64,000 nt of DNA, from contig MTEI01000011.1 in NCBI GenBank assembly GCA_002083775.1, positions 1 to 64,000 of the forward strand, given 5' to 3'. Made by a program: the position numbers and the translations under genes. Under the pieces are notes generated by a model. It made no database searches and had not been told where the DNA came from. It was given only the letters and a program-made list of their open reading frames with translations. The stretch is from Rhodoferax ferrireducens. GTDB taxonomy: Bacteria > Pseudomonadota > Gammaproteobacteria > Burkholderiales > Burkholderiaceae_C. Positions 47,149 through 56,390 of the stretch are shown here, in pieces; positions within the stretch are counted from its first letter, which is position 1; every line of letters begins with the position of its first letter.

Positions 47149-47332
47149 TAGAGTTCATAAATAGCTGTTTTTGTTAACTCTATGCGGTTCGATTCTCGGG
47201 CAGGAACCGCGTTGAGTGTCTAAGTGGTTGATTCAAATAGACATTTTCAAAACCACAAAAAAAAGTACCGTCAAAAGTACCGTCAAAAACAAATGTGTCG
47301 TTTTTTGACGTGTGAACCATTACTCGGTAATG
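47149..47332. promoter_or_regulatory. Control region with inverted and tandem repeats
   Basis: This gap holds TAGAGTT/AACTCTA (47149-47155 and 47176-47182), a hairpin GCGGTTC/GAACCGC (about 47184-47211), a tandem 12-bp repeat AAAAGTACCGTC twice (47261-47284) followed by a T-rich GTCGTTTTTTGACG, and the palindrome CATTACTCGGTAATG (47318-47332). It probably controls the HTH gene and neighbours. No gene is evident. Confidence 0.55.
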
Positions 47333-47364
47333 CGCAAGCGGTTGAAGCCTTGCGCCTGGTGTGC

Positions 47365-47691
47365 TCATGTTGGGGGCATCCGTGCCACGGTGCCGGGGCT
47401 TCGCGGTAACGGTATTTTGTAACGCTCACATAATTCATTGATGATCAGCCCCGCCAGCTCACGGGTTACGGGCGCATGGTCGGGGTCTGGCGTGGCCAGC
47501 GCCTTGAATTGACGCACCAGCGCAGCCACCAGCACCGCCGGGGGCGCATCCTTCAGGTTTTCATGCGCAGCGCTGGCGGCTTCGCGCCGTCGCATCCGGT
47601 AGGCAGCCGCCCGCATGGTGTCGGGCATCGCGTGGCCATATTTGGCCGGGCGGCCCGGTTTGCCTTTGGGGGTGTCGGTGGGTGTTGGCAT
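47365..47691 (-). CDS. Small basic regulator-like protein of the element
   Basis: The 108-residue product begins MPTPTDTPKGKPGRPAKYGH and continues with a helical Arg-rich segment (DTMRAAAYRMRRREAAS) and a second helical region. The GRPAKYG start and basic helix suggest DNA binding, as in small plasmid/phage regulators. Two 11-bp palindromes lie 17-51 bp upstream of its start, consistent with autoregulation. The family is not certain. Confidence 0.65.
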   Translation of the reverse strand: MPTPTDTPKGKPGRPAKYGHAMPDTMRAAAYRMRRREAASAAHENLKDAPPAVLVAALVRQFKALATPDPDHAPVTRELAGLIINELCERYKIPLPRSPGTVARMPPT

Positions 47692-47707
47692 GGTGTAGTT
47701 TTATTTT

Positions 47708-47742
47708 GTGACTGTCACGTAATTATGATTCGTGATGATCAC
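47708..47742. promoter_or_regulatory. Double palindrome operator
   Basis: GTGACTGTCAC (47708-47718) and GTGATGATCAC (47732-47742) have centres 24 bp apart, and an outer TTTTGTGA/TCACAAAA frames the pair. It lies in the divergent region between the 47365 gene and a possible small plus-strand frame. The same GTGACNGTCAC motif occurs near 1293 and 1351. Confidence 0.65.
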
Positions 47743-47756
47743 AAAAACAAGTATTC

Positions 47757-47903
47757 ATGAAAAATCGCGGCCCGGGGGCTGGTTCCAAGGGAATGCCCTT
47801 CGCGCTCAAATCCTCTACCGTTCGCAAACACCCGGCAAAGTGCGCAGCGGGCCGGGCCGGGCTGGGTGCTGGGCAGGGGGTCAAAGGGATAGAGAATGTT
47901 TGA
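47757..47903 (+). CDS. Possible 48-residue basic peptide
   Basis: A short frame starting MKNRGPGAGSKGMPFALKSS runs divergently from the 47365 gene just after the double palindrome. It is Gly/Lys/Ala-rich and would be the only plus-strand gene of the element. No ribosome-binding site is obvious, so this is a weak call that could be a chance frame. Confidence 0.2.
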   Translation: MKNRGPGAGSKGMPFALKSSTVRKHPAKCAAGRAGLGAGQGVKGIENV

Positions 47904-47924
47904 ATCATCTTCATCATTTAAGAC

Positions 47925-48029
47925 TGCCCCCACTTTGCCCCCAGTCTGCCCCCACATTGCCCCCACTGCCCAAACAGCCGCTAACCCGCATGGTTGCTGG
48001 GTTTCGCCCGTTTGCCCCCACTGCCCCCA
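47925..48029. repeat. Right TGGGGGCA iteron cluster
   Basis: On the plus strand TGCCCCCA starts at 47925, 47936, 47947 and 47958, exactly 11 bp apart, then at 48013 and 48022 (9 bp apart). Two more copies lie at 49310 and 49322 just before the integrase start, and one at 47371. The regular phasing on one helix face is typical of replication-initiator or regulator binding arrays. Confidence 0.85.
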
Positions 48030-48083
48030 CGTTTTCAGCTGGTAGCAGCCTGGAAATGTGGCAGAACGTGCCGGGCGTGGGCA

Positions 48084-49289
48084 TCAGGCGGCCCGCTTTT
48101 TCATTTTCAGCACCTTGCCCGTTTTGCGTCCGTCTAGGTAGTCCGCCCACCACTGCATCAATTTGGCGCGGTCTTCAAGGTAGGTTGAACGGTGGTAAGC
48201 AGCTCGCACGCCGTTGCGTTCAACGTGGGCAAGCTGGCGCTCGATAGCGTCGGGGTTCCAGTTGCATTCATTGGCCACCGTGGAAAACAGCGCCCGGAAA
48301 CCGTGGGCCGTCGCGCTGCCCTTGAAGCCCATGCGTGCCAGGGCGCTATTGAAGGTGTTTTCGCTCAGTGGTTTGCTGGGATAGAACGGGCTGGGAAACA
48401 CCAGCTCACGGTCACCACTCAGGGTTTTCATGGTGCGCAGCACTTCAAGCGCCTGCCGTGACAGTGGCACGCGGTGTTCAAGTTTCATCTTCATCCGGGC
48501 CGCCGGGATGATCCACAACGCCGCGTCAAGGTCAAACTCTGCCCACAGTGCCCCGCGTGTTTCGCCGGGCCGGGTTGCGGTCAGCATCAGCAGCCGCAAA
48601 GCGTTCACCGTGTGGGGGTCGCCGTCATAGGCTGCCAGTTTGGCCAGGAATGCGGGCAGGTCGCTATCTGCCAGGGCGGGGCGGTGTGTCACGTGCCGGG
48701 GTTTGAGAATCTCGGACGGCACCAGATCGACCATCGGGTTTGATTCGATGCGCTCATGAGTCACGGCCCAACGGTAAACAGCCTTGACTCGCTTCAGCAC
48801 CCGGTCGGCTTGGTCGGCTGCCCCGCGTGCCTCTACCTTTTTGACCGCCGCCATGATTTCGCCGGGCTTGATACTGGCAAGGGGCCGCGCCCCCAGCGTC
48901 GGGAAAATGTCCGCCTCAAGGGATGCGCGAATGCGGGCAAGTGTCACGGGTGCCCAGCGTGCGGTCTGGTGCTTCAGCCAGTCACGCGCCACCGCTTCAA
49001 GGGTGTTTACGGTTTCCTGCACTACCTTGGCTTTTTCGGCTTTGCGCAATGCGCCGGGGTCGTTGCCAGCCTTCAAGGTTTTGCGGGCGGTGTTTGCCAG
49101 GTCGCGGGCGGTCTTGAGGCTTACCATGGGGTACACGCCCAACGCCAGGCGCTTTTCTTTGCCGCCGTGCCGGTACTTCAAGCGCCAGTAGCGTCCGCCC
49201 GCCGGGGTCAGTTCCAGATAAAGCCCACCGCCGTCGAAGTGTTTGCCGGGTTCGGTCAGGTTGCGAAGCTGGGCATCAGTCAGGGGCAT
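48084..49289 (-). CDS. P4-type tyrosine integrase
   Basis: The integrase has an N-terminal DUF4102 arm-binding domain (LTDAQLRNLTEPGKHFDGGGLYL, then WRLKYRHGGKEKRLALG), an SAM-like core-binding domain and a catalytic domain with Arg in ATRPGE, His-x-x-Arg in HGFRALF and the Tyr near AYHRSTYLEDR. ATG 49289 with an AAAGGA site gives 401 residues; the track start is 78 bases earlier. It lies next to the right attachment repeat and presumably inserts the element into the tRNA-Arg gene. Confidence 0.95.
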   Translation of the reverse strand: MPLTDAQLRNLTEPGKHFDGGGLYLELTPAGGRYWRLKYRHGGKEKRLALGVYPMVSLKTARDLANTARKTLKAGNDPGALRKAEKAKVVQETVNTLEAVARDWLKHQTARWAPVTLARIRASLEADIFPTLGARPLASIKPGEIMAAVKKVEARGAADQADRVLKRVKAVYRWAVTHERIESNPMVDLVPSEILKPRHVTHRPALADSDLPAFLAKLAAYDGDPHTVNALRLLMLTATRPGETRGALWAEFDLDAALWIIPAARMKMKLEHRVPLSRQALEVLRTMKTLSGDRELVFPSPFYPSKPLSENTFNSALARMGFKGSATAHGFRALFSTVANECNWNPDAIERQLAHVERNGVRAAYHRSTYLEDRAKLMQWWADYLDGRKTGKVLKMKKRAA

Positions 49290-49386
49290 GGTGGGTATCC
49301 TTTGCAATTTGGGGGCACATATGGGGGCACATTCTGCCACCGTGCGACAAATCACTAGGTTTTTCAATCACTTACAGCGGAATTTT

Positions 49387-49405
49387 GATTCCTGTCAGCG
49401 GACCA
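49387..49405. repeat. attR direct repeat
   Basis: GATTCCTGTCAGCGGACCA repeats the tRNA-Arg 3' end with one G deleted. The first 14 bases are identical to the tRNA copy. It marks the right edge of the element. Confidence 0.85.
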
Positions 49406-49409
49406 CATG

Positions 49410-49465
49410 CTAAATTGACCTCCAGCCCTTTACCCACTTGGGTCAGAAGCTACATAAAACGTAGC
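49410..49465 (+). repeat. Interspersed repeat copy at the element's right flank
   Basis: TAAATTGACCTCCAGCCCTT, then ACCCACTTGGGTCAGAAGCTACATAAAACGTAGC, begins five bases after attR. It belongs to the host repeat family, so the host sequence resumes here. An extra GCTAC...GTAGC hairpin follows. Confidence 0.65.
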
Positions 49466-49487
49466 TTTTTGTGCGGCGCGACCGGCA

Positions 49488-49871
49488 TCACGCCCGGCTC
49501 ATGCCCAGCGCCTGCAGCTCTTCGTCGGTCAGTTTGTCCAGAGCGGCCTGGCGCAGCACACTCATTTTGCTCTTGCGGTTGAAGTCCAGATCCACAGCGT
49601 GCAGCACCGGGCTAGCGCCATCACCAAGCGCATAGGCTTCGCCAAGGGTTTCGTTGATCAGGATCCACATGCGGCGCACCTCACCACGCTGGCCGCCGCT
49701 GGGGTGTTTGTTGGCATAAGCCGTGGCATCGTCTCGACGGGTGAATGCGGCCTTGAGGTAATCCTCTTGCAGCAAGCGCATCCACACGCCCCAAGCTTCA
49801 CGGTAACTGGCCTGAAAACGTTGTTCCGGTGCCTGAATGGCGGGGTGTTCTGGTGTTTCGACTGACCTCAT
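49488..49871 (-). CDS. Hypothetical protein
   Basis: The 127-residue product begins MRSVETPEHPAIQAPEQRFQ; it is helical with YREAWGVWMRLLQEDYLKAAF and a C-terminal LTDEELQALGM. I do not recognise the family. An AAAGGG ribosome-binding site precedes it. It lies between the element and pckG on the same strand as pckG, downstream of a terminator. Confidence 0.7.
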   Translation of the reverse strand: MRSVETPEHPAIQAPEQRFQASYREAWGVWMRLLQEDYLKAAFTRRDDATAYANKHPSGGQRGEVRRMWILINETLGEAYALGDGASPVLHAVDLDFNRKSKMSVLRQAALDKLTDEELQALGMSRA

Positions 49872-50028
49872 GCTTGTGCTGTCCCTTTAAACGCTGATCG
49901 TGATAACCCGGCTCCACTGATGGCCATCAGTTTCCTGGCGTTGCCATCATAGGCCCGCAGCAACGGTGAACTCAAGTACCCGGGCTTGCGCCGCACGACC
50001 GGCCAGCGTCTGCGCCTGAAGCACACCA

Positions 50029-50068
50029 CCATTAAAAACGGCGAGTCATTGACTCGCCGTTTTAATGG
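50029..50068. terminator. Bidirectional terminator after pckG
   Basis: CCATTAAAA-ACGGCGAGTC-ATT-GACTCGCCGT-TTTAATGG is a long near-perfect hairpin flanked by A and T runs. It ends pckG transcription. Confidence 0.85.
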
Positions 50069-50104
50069 CTGACCCCGCAGCAGGCTGACGGGGCAAAGGC
50101 AGGC

Positions 50105-51952
50105 TTACTCGTGGGCCAGTTCCCAACGGTCTGGCGAGCGCCACAGGCGTGAGCGCAACAGTTCACGCTCAAAAGTGAACTCCTTGGGCAGGCGGTCACG
50201 GAAGCGGTCAAACAGTTCCTCGTGCGCGTGGGCTTCAGCGGTGCCAGCTTCCCGGCCTACGGCCATCAGGTCATAGAAAGCATCCTGAGAGAAGTCCAGA
50301 CCGGTCCAGTCGATATCCTCGAAGCGGGGCATCCAGCCAATCGGGCTTTCCACCGCGGAGGCCTGGCCGTGCACGCGGCCAGCAATCCACTTCAGCACGC
50401 GCAGGTTATCACCAAAACCAGGCCAGATGAACTTGCCTGCGTCGTCCTTGCGGAACCAGTTGACGCGGAAGATGCGCGGCGGGTTGCTGACCTGGCGTCC
50501 CACATTGAGCCAATGGGTGAAGTAGTCGGCCATGTTGTAGCCGCAAAACGGCAGCATGGCCATCGGGTCGCGCCGGGTGGCGACCACACCAATGGCAGCC
50601 GCGGTGGCTTCCGAGCCCATGGTGGCGGCCAAATAGACACCGTGCGCCCAGTTGAAGGCCTGGAACACCAGCGGCATTTCCTTGCTGGCGCGGCCGCCAA
50701 AGATGAAGGCCGCCACGGGCACACCTTCGGGGTTTTCCCAATCGGGGTCGATGGACGGGCACTGGCTGGCTGGCGCGGTAAAGCGCGAATTGGCGTGTGC
50801 CGCCGGTCGGCCACAGCCGGGTGTCCAGTCTTTGCCTTGCCAGTCGATGCAATGCTCGGGCGGCGCACCGTCCATGCCCTCCCACCACACGTCGCCGTCG
50901 TCGGTCAGGGCCACGTTGGAGAAGATCGAGTTTTTCGTCATCGTCAACATGGCGTTGGCGTTGGACGAGTAGTTGGTACCCGGCGCCACGCCGAAGAAAC
51001 CCGCCTCGGGGTTGATGGCGCGCAATACACCTTCGGGCGACTTCTTGATCCAGGCGATGTCATCCCCCACGGTGGTGACCTTCCAGCCTTCCATGCCTTT
51101 GGGTGGGCGCAGCATGGCCAGATTGGTTTTGCCACAGGCGCTGGGGAAAGCCGCCGCGATATAGGTTTTTTGCCCTTCAGGCGATTCCAGGCCCGAGATC
51201 AGCATGTGTTCGGCCAGCCAGCCTTCCTTGCGGGCAATGGCCGAGGCGATGCGCAGGGCCAGGCATTTCTTGCCCAGCAATGCGTTACCGCCGTAACCCG
51301 AGCCATACGACCAGATTTCGGTGGTGTCCGGGAAGTGGGCGATGTATTTCTTGGAAATATCCGGCTCACAGGGCCAGGTCGAGTCGACTTGGCCCGGGGC
51401 GAGCGGCGCGCCCACCGAGTGCATGCAGGGGATAAAAGTGCCGTTGCCCAGCACATCCAGCACCTTGGCGCCCATACGGGTCATGATGCGCATGTTGGCC
51501 ACCACATAGGCGCTGTCGGTGATTTGCACGCCAATCTTGGCAATGGGCGAGCCCAGCGGGCCCATGCTGAACGGGATCACATACAGGGTGCGCCCGGTCA
51601 TGCAGCCGGCAAACACGCCCTTGAGCGTGGCACGCATCTCGTCCGGTGCTGCCCAGTTGTTGGTGGGGCCAGCTTCGTCTTTAGTGGCGGAGCAGATGAA
51701 GGTGCGCTCTTCCACACGGGCCACGTCCGACGGATGCGTGCGGGCCAGGAAACTGTTCGGGCGTTTGTCCGGGTTGAGGCGGATGAAGGTGCCTGCGGCC
51801 ACCATCTCGTTGCACAGCCGGTCATATTCTTCTTGCGAGCCGTCACACCACACCACGCTGTCGGGCTTGCAGAGCTCAGCCATCTCACTGACCCAGGTGA
51901 GAAGTTTCTCATTGCTCAAATTAGCCGGAGAACCCATAGACATGCCACTCAT
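50105..51952 (-). CDS. pckG: Phosphoenolpyruvate carboxykinase (GTP)
   Basis: PckG interconverts oxaloacetate and PEP with GTP, the entry to gluconeogenesis. The 615-residue protein has the GTP-type P-loop [13 protein letters not shown], the [15 protein letters not shown] segment, and the active-site Lys region [14 protein letters not shown]. The neighbouring cbb operon shares lower-glycolytic enzymes with gluconeogenesis. Start [15 protein letters not shown] as in the track. Confidence 0.97.
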   Translation of the reverse strand: MSGMSMGSPANLSNEKLLTWVSEMAELCKPDSVVWCDGSQEEYDRLCNEMVAAGTFIRLNPDKRPNSFLARTHPSDVARVEERTFICSATKDEAGPTNNWAAPDEMRATLKGVFAGCMTGRTLYVIPFSMGPLGSPIAKIGVQITDSAYVVANMRIMTRMGAKVLDVLGNGTFIPCMHSVGAPLAPGQVDSTWPCEPDISKKYIAHFPDTTEIWSYGSGYGGNALLGKKCLALRIASAIARKEGWLAEHMLISGLESPEGQKTYIAAAFPSACGKTNLAMLRPPKGMEGWKVTTVGDDIAWIKKSPEGVLRAINPEAGFFGVAPGTNYSSNANAMLTMTKNSIFSNVALTDDGDVWWEGMDGAPPEHCIDWQGKDWTPGCGRPAAHANSRFTAPASQCPSIDPDWENPEGVPVAAFIFGGRASKEMPLVFQAFNWAHGVYLAATMGSEATAAAIGVVATRRDPMAMLPFCGYNMADYFTHWLNVGRQVSNPPRIFRVNWFRKDDAGKFIWPGFGDNLRVLKWIAGRVHGQASAVESPIGWMPRFEDIDWTGLDFSQDAFYDLMAVGREAGTAEAHAHEELFDRFRDRLPKEFTFERELLRSRLWRSPDRWELAHE

Positions 51953-52188
51953 TGAACGACTCCTTACAGTTAAAAAACCTGACCACGATGCCCGGAGTTC
52001 GAACCCATGTGCGGCTCCAGGCGACTTATATTCAAAAATATTAATTTATTTTTAATAATTATCTCGGAAGGTTCTCCTTGATGCAAATCAATCACTTCAG
52101 TGTAGTGTGGACTTGCGTTATATCAAATTGATGACAATCAGCCAGCGCCACCAAGGGTTATTGGCCTGATAACCGATGCGGAAAAAAG

Positions 52189-52240
52189 TATCAAAATCAG
52201 AGCTATCAACGTTTGCCAGACAAGGGTTAGAGGCCAATCT
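52189..52240 (-). repeat. Interspersed repeat copy, intergenic
   Basis: In reverse complement it reads AGATTGGCCTCTAACCCTTG...AACGTTGATAGCTCTGATTTTGATA, a clear family member. Confidence 0.75.
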
Positions 52241-52247
52241 GGCGCAT

Positions 52248-52274
52248 AAAAAAGGGCCCGAAGGCCCTTTTTTT
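52248..52274 (-). terminator. Terminator of the cbb operon
   Basis: AAAAAAGGGCC-CGAA-GGCCCTTTTTTT is a perfect hairpin 21 bp past the cbbA stop, with T runs on both strands. Confidence 0.9.
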
Positions 52275-52295
52275 AATCTGGCAGCCGAGGCTGCT

Positions 52296-53333
52296 TCAGG
52301 CGTAACGCGCAGCCATCACGTCCAGGTGGATCGGTTTGATCTTGGAGCCCTGGCCAGCGCAGCCAAAGGCTTCAAAGCGCAGCTTGCAGATGCCCATGGC
52401 GGCCTTGCGGGCGGCGATCAGACTCTTGCGCGGGTCGAACTCGCTCGGGTTTTTGGCAAAACTCTCGCGCATGGCACCGGTCATGGCCAGGCGGATGTCG
52501 GTGTCGATGTTGACTTTGCGCACGCCATTGGCAATGCCGCGCTGGATTTCTTCCACTGGCACACCGTAGGTTTCTTTCAGGTCGCCACCGTACTGGCGGA
52601 TGATGGCCAGCCACTCTTGCGGCACCGAGCTGGAGCCGTGCATCACCAGGTGGGTGTTGGGAATCTGCGCGTGGATTTGGGCGATGCGGTCAATGGCCAG
52701 AATGTCGCCTGTGGGCTTGCGGGTGAATTTGTAAGCGCCGTGGCTGGTGCCAATGGCAATGGCCAATGCGTCCACGCCGGTTTTTTCGACAAAGTCTTTA
52801 GCCTGCACCGGATCGGTCAGCATCTGGTCGTGGCTGAGTTTGCCTTCGGCACCAATGCCGTCTTCCTCGCCTGCGTCACCGGTTTCCAGGGAACCCAGGC
52901 AACCGAGTTCGCCTTCAACCGACACACCCACGGCATGCGCCATCTCACACACCTTGCGGGTGATGTCAACGTTGTACTCGTAGCTGGACGGGGTTTTGCC
53001 GTCGCCCATGAGCGAGCCATCCATCATCACGCTGGTGAAACCTGAGCGGATGCTTTGCTGGCACACGGCGGCGGTGGTGCCGTGGTCCTGGTGCATGACC
53101 ACCGGAATGTCCGGGTAGGTTTCCACCGCGGCCAGCACCATGTGGCGCAGGTAAGCTTCACCCGCGTATTTGCGGGCGCCAGCGCTGGCTTGCAGGATCA
53201 CCGGGCTATCGGTCAGCGCTGCGGCTTCCATGATGGCCTGGATTTGTTCCAGGTTGTTGACGTTGAAGGCGGGCACGCCATAACCGTTTTCAGCGGCGTG
53301 GTCGAGCATTTGTCGAAGGGATACAAAGGCCAT
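52296..53333 (-). CDS. cbbA: Class II fructose-bisphosphate aldolase
   Basis: The aldolase joins DHAP with G3P or erythrose-4-phosphate in the Calvin cycle and in gluconeogenesis. The zinc-ligand regions ([30 protein letters not shown]) and the phosphate-binding NIDTDIRLA segment are present in 345 residues. It is the last gene of the operon, followed by a terminator. A repeat copy separates it from cbbK. Confidence 0.96.
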   Translation of the reverse strand: MAFVSLRQMLDHAAENGYGVPAFNVNNLEQIQAIMEAAALTDSPVILQASAGARKYAGEAYLRHMVLAAVETYPDIPVVMHQDHGTTAAVCQQSIRSGFTSVMMDGSLMGDGKTPSSYEYNVDITRKVCEMAHAVGVSVEGELGCLGSLETGDAGEEDGIGAEGKLSHDQMLTDPVQAKDFVEKTGVDALAIAIGTSHGAYKFTRKPTGDILAIDRIAQIHAQIPNTHLVMHGSSSVPQEWLAIIRQYGGDLKETYGVPVEEIQRGIANGVRKVNIDTDIRLAMTGAMRESFAKNPSEFDPRKSLIAARKAAMGICKLRFEAFGCAGQGSKIKPIHLDVMAARYA

Positions 53334-53351
53334 GGTGATCTCCAGTTAGTT

Positions 53352-53410
53352 ATATGTTAAATCAGGCTCTAGCCCTTACTCAATAAGGGTAAGCAGCTCT
53401 ATTTAGGGTA
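53352..53410 (+). repeat. Interspersed repeat copy between cbbK and cbbA
   Basis: ATATGTTAAATCAGGCTCTAG, then CCCTTACTCAATAAGGGTAAGCAGCTCTATTTAG, has an internal CCCTTA/TAAGGG hairpin. It is an intercistronic copy in the cbb operon. Confidence 0.8.
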
Positions 53411-53441
53411 GCAAAAGCACGTTCGCTACCCCGGCTGTGCC

Positions 53442-54635
53442 TCAGCCTTCAGCGCGTTTTTGCAGGATCTCGAAGGCGGGCAGGGTTTTGCCCTCCAACA
53501 CTTCCAGGAAAGCGCCGCCGCCTGTCGAGATGTAGCCCACATCTTTTTCAATCCCGTACTTGGCAATGGCCGCCAGGGTGTCGCCACCACCGGCGATGCT
53601 GAACGCGTCAGACTCGGCAATGGCCATGGCGATCGCTTTGGTGCCGCCTTCAAAGGCTGGGAACTCGAACACCCCCACCGGGCCGTTCCACACAATCGTG
53701 CCCGCCGCTTTGAGCTGCTCAGCCAGTTTGGCAGCAGTGACCGGGCCGATGTCCAGAATCATGTCGTCATCTTCCACCTCGGTGGCGGCTTTGACCGTGG
53801 CCACCGCATCGGCGGCAAAGGTTTTGGCGCAGACCACGTCGGTGGGGATCGGTACATCGGCACCGCGTGCCTTCATGGCGGCGATCACGGCGGTGGCTTC
53901 ACCCAGCAGACTCGGTTCGGCCAGGCTCTTGCCAATCTTCAGGCCAGCCGCCAGCATGAAGGTGTTGGCAATGCCGCCACCCACAATCAGGTTGTCCACG
54001 TTTTTAGCCAAGGCTTGCAGGATGCTCAGCTTGGTGCTGACTTTGCTACCGGCCACGATGGCGACCAATGGGCGCTTCGGGTTGGCCAGGGCTTTATTGA
54101 TCGCGTCAATTTCAGCCGCCAGCAAGGGGCCAGCGCAAGCGATGGGTGCAAACTGGGCGATGCCGTAGGTGGTGCCTTCGGCGCGGTGGGCGGTGCCAAA
54201 CGCGTCGTGCACAAACACGTCGCACAACGCCGCCATTTTTTTGGCCAGTTCTTCGTTGTTTTTCTTCTCGCCCTTGTTGACGCGGCAGTTTTCCAGCATC
54301 ACCAGGTGGCCGGGTGCGACGCTGACACCGTCGACCCAGTTGGCCACCACCGGCACCTCAAAGCCCAGCAGCTCGCCCAGGCGCTTGGCCACCGGGGCCA
54401 GCGAGTCTTCGGGCTTGAATTCGCCTTCAGTGGGGCGGCCCAGGTGGCTGGTGACCATGACGGCGGCACCGGCGTCCAGCGCCATCTTGATGCACGGCAC
54501 GCTGGCGCGGATGCGGGTGTCTTCGGTGATGTTGCCCGCATCGTCCTGCGGCACATTCAGGTCGGCGCGGATGAATACCCGCTTGCCCTTGGCAGCGCCA
54601 CTGGCAATCACATCGGCAAAACGTAGTACTTTCAT
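53442..54635 (-). CDS. cbbK: Phosphoglycerate kinase
   Basis: Pgk phosphorylates 3-phosphoglycerate in the Calvin direction. The [10 protein letters not shown]-terminus, the nucleotide-binding [12 protein letters not shown] and the C-terminal [13 protein letters not shown] are typical; 397 residues. It follows cbbG after two bases, so the two are tightly coupled. Confidence 0.97.
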   Translation of the reverse strand: MKVLRFADVIASGAAKGKRVFIRADLNVPQDDAGNITEDTRIRASVPCIKMALDAGAAVMVTSHLGRPTEGEFKPEDSLAPVAKRLGELLGFEVPVVANWVDGVSVAPGHLVMLENCRVNKGEKKNNEELAKKMAALCDVFVHDAFGTAHRAEGTTYGIAQFAPIACAGPLLAAEIDAINKALANPKRPLVAIVAGSKVSTKLSILQALAKNVDNLIVGGGIANTFMLAAGLKIGKSLAEPSLLGEATAVIAAMKARGADVPIPTDVVCAKTFAADAVATVKAATEVEDDDMILDIGPVTAAKLAEQLKAAGTIVWNGPVGVFEFPAFEGGTKAIAMAIAESDAFSIAGGGDTLAAIAKYGIEKDVGYISTGGGAFLEVLEGKTLPAFEILQKRAEG

Positions 54636-54637
54636 GA

Positions 54638-55657
<1,020 letters not shown>

Positions 55658-55670
55658 CTATAAAAATATG

Positions 55671-55718
55671 ACAAAATGGCCTCTAGCCCTTACTTAAGCT
55701 GGGCGAGCAGCTATGTAT
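55671..55718 (+). repeat. Interspersed repeat copy between cbbZ and cbbG
   Basis: ACAAAATGGCCTCTAGCCCTTACTTAAGCTGGGCGAGCAGCTATGTATTC matches the family; the inner stem is degenerate. Confidence 0.75.
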
Positions 55719-56382
55719 TCAGAAGTGCAGAGAAGTCCTGGATGATGCGGTCTGGTCCACAAGCCTCAATGGGCTCACCCATGTTGTAGCCATACGGCAG
55801 CATCCATACCGGCACCCCACCCGCACGGGCCGTGGCCACGTCAATGCTGGAGTCACCCACAAACAGCGCCCGCTTCTGGTCCACACCAAACGCCTGCAAG
55901 CAATGCGCCACACCCACCGGGGTGGGTTTTTTGGTGGCAAACGTGTCGCCGCTGATGACGGCGTCAAACAGGTGGGAGAGCTGGTGCACATCCATCACCA
56001 CCTGGGTGTAGCGGCCTTCCTTGTTGGTCACCACCGCCAATTTCACGCCCTGCTCGCGCAGGGCCACCAGTGTTTCACGCACCTGCGGGTACAAATGGCT
56101 GCGCGTGCCACAGCGCGCGTTGTAAGCCATGTTGTACACCGGCACGATCTGGCTCAGCAGTGCGCTGGTGCGCACCACCTCCGGTGTGAAGCCCGTGATC
56201 TGCACCAGGGCTTTCACCAGCAGTTCCAGCGTGCCGTGGCCGATCCAGTCATCCACCTGTTTTTGCGTCACTTCCGGTAGGTTGAAACGCTGCAAAGCGT
56301 CGTTGACCGCGTCCATGATCTCGGGCGCAGTCTCCACCAGCGTGCCATCCAGGTCAAACATGACCAGATCAAAACCATTCAT
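55711..56382 (-). CDS. cbbZ: Phosphoglycolate phosphatase (HAD family)
   Basis: It removes phosphate from 2-phosphoglycolate, the RuBisCO oxygenation by-product. HAD motif I (MFDLDGTLVETAPE), motif II Thr in AVVTNKEGR and motif III/IV (KPTPVGVAHC, FVGDSSID) are present in 223 residues. Its presence beside the Calvin enzymes supports photorespiratory detoxification even though no RuBisCO gene is in the window. Confidence 0.94.
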   Translation of the reverse strand: MNGFDLVMFDLDGTLVETAPEIMDAVNDALQRFNLPEVTQKQVDDWIGHGTLELLVKALVQITGFTPEVVRTSALLSQIVPVYNMAYNARCGTRSHLYPQVRETLVALREQGVKLAVVTNKEGRYTQVVMDVHQLSHLFDAVISGDTFATKKPTPVGVAHCLQAFGVDQKRALFVGDSSIDVATARAGGVPVWMLPYGYNMGEPIEACGPDRIIQDFSALLNT

Positions 56383-56390
56383 GAAAAACC

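Larger units (their letters stand above)
40366..49386. mobile_element. Integrated element of about 9 kb in tRNA-Arg(CCT)
   Basis: The element lies between the two copies of the tRNA 3' end. It carries a P4-type tyrosine integrase at the far end, a RadC/JAB protein, HTH and AlpA-type regulators and a PriCT/Toprim/DUF927 primase-helicase, with all clear genes on the minus strand. There is no visible relaxase, conjugation, capsid, portal or terminase gene. This gene content resembles P4-like satellites or replicative integrative elements. The intact tRNA is at the left, whereas the integrase is next to the distal repeat, which is less usual. Confidence 0.85.
51953..52295. other. Gap between pckG and cbbA
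   Basis: The 340-base gap holds an AT-rich stretch (around 52020-52070) that is a likely pckG promoter region, one interspersed repeat copy (52189-52240) and the cbb terminator. No gene is seen. Confidence 0.6.

Noticed and set aside
47183-47212. GGTTCGATTC-containing hairpin as a tRNA
   Set aside because: It resembles a T-arm but has no acceptor, D-arm or anticodon arm.
47925-48029. Regular 11-bp spaced TGCCCCCA copies as a CRISPR array
   Set aside because: Units of 8 bp with 3-bp gaps are far too short, and no cas gene is present; iterons explain them better.
50222-51955. 577-aa plus-strand ORF opposite pckG
   Set aside because: It is His/Gly/Arg-rich antisense translation of a clear pckG gene.
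53460-54626. 388-aa plus-strand ORF opposite cbbK
   Set aside because: It is a shadow of phosphoglycerate kinase, which is unmistakable on the minus strand.
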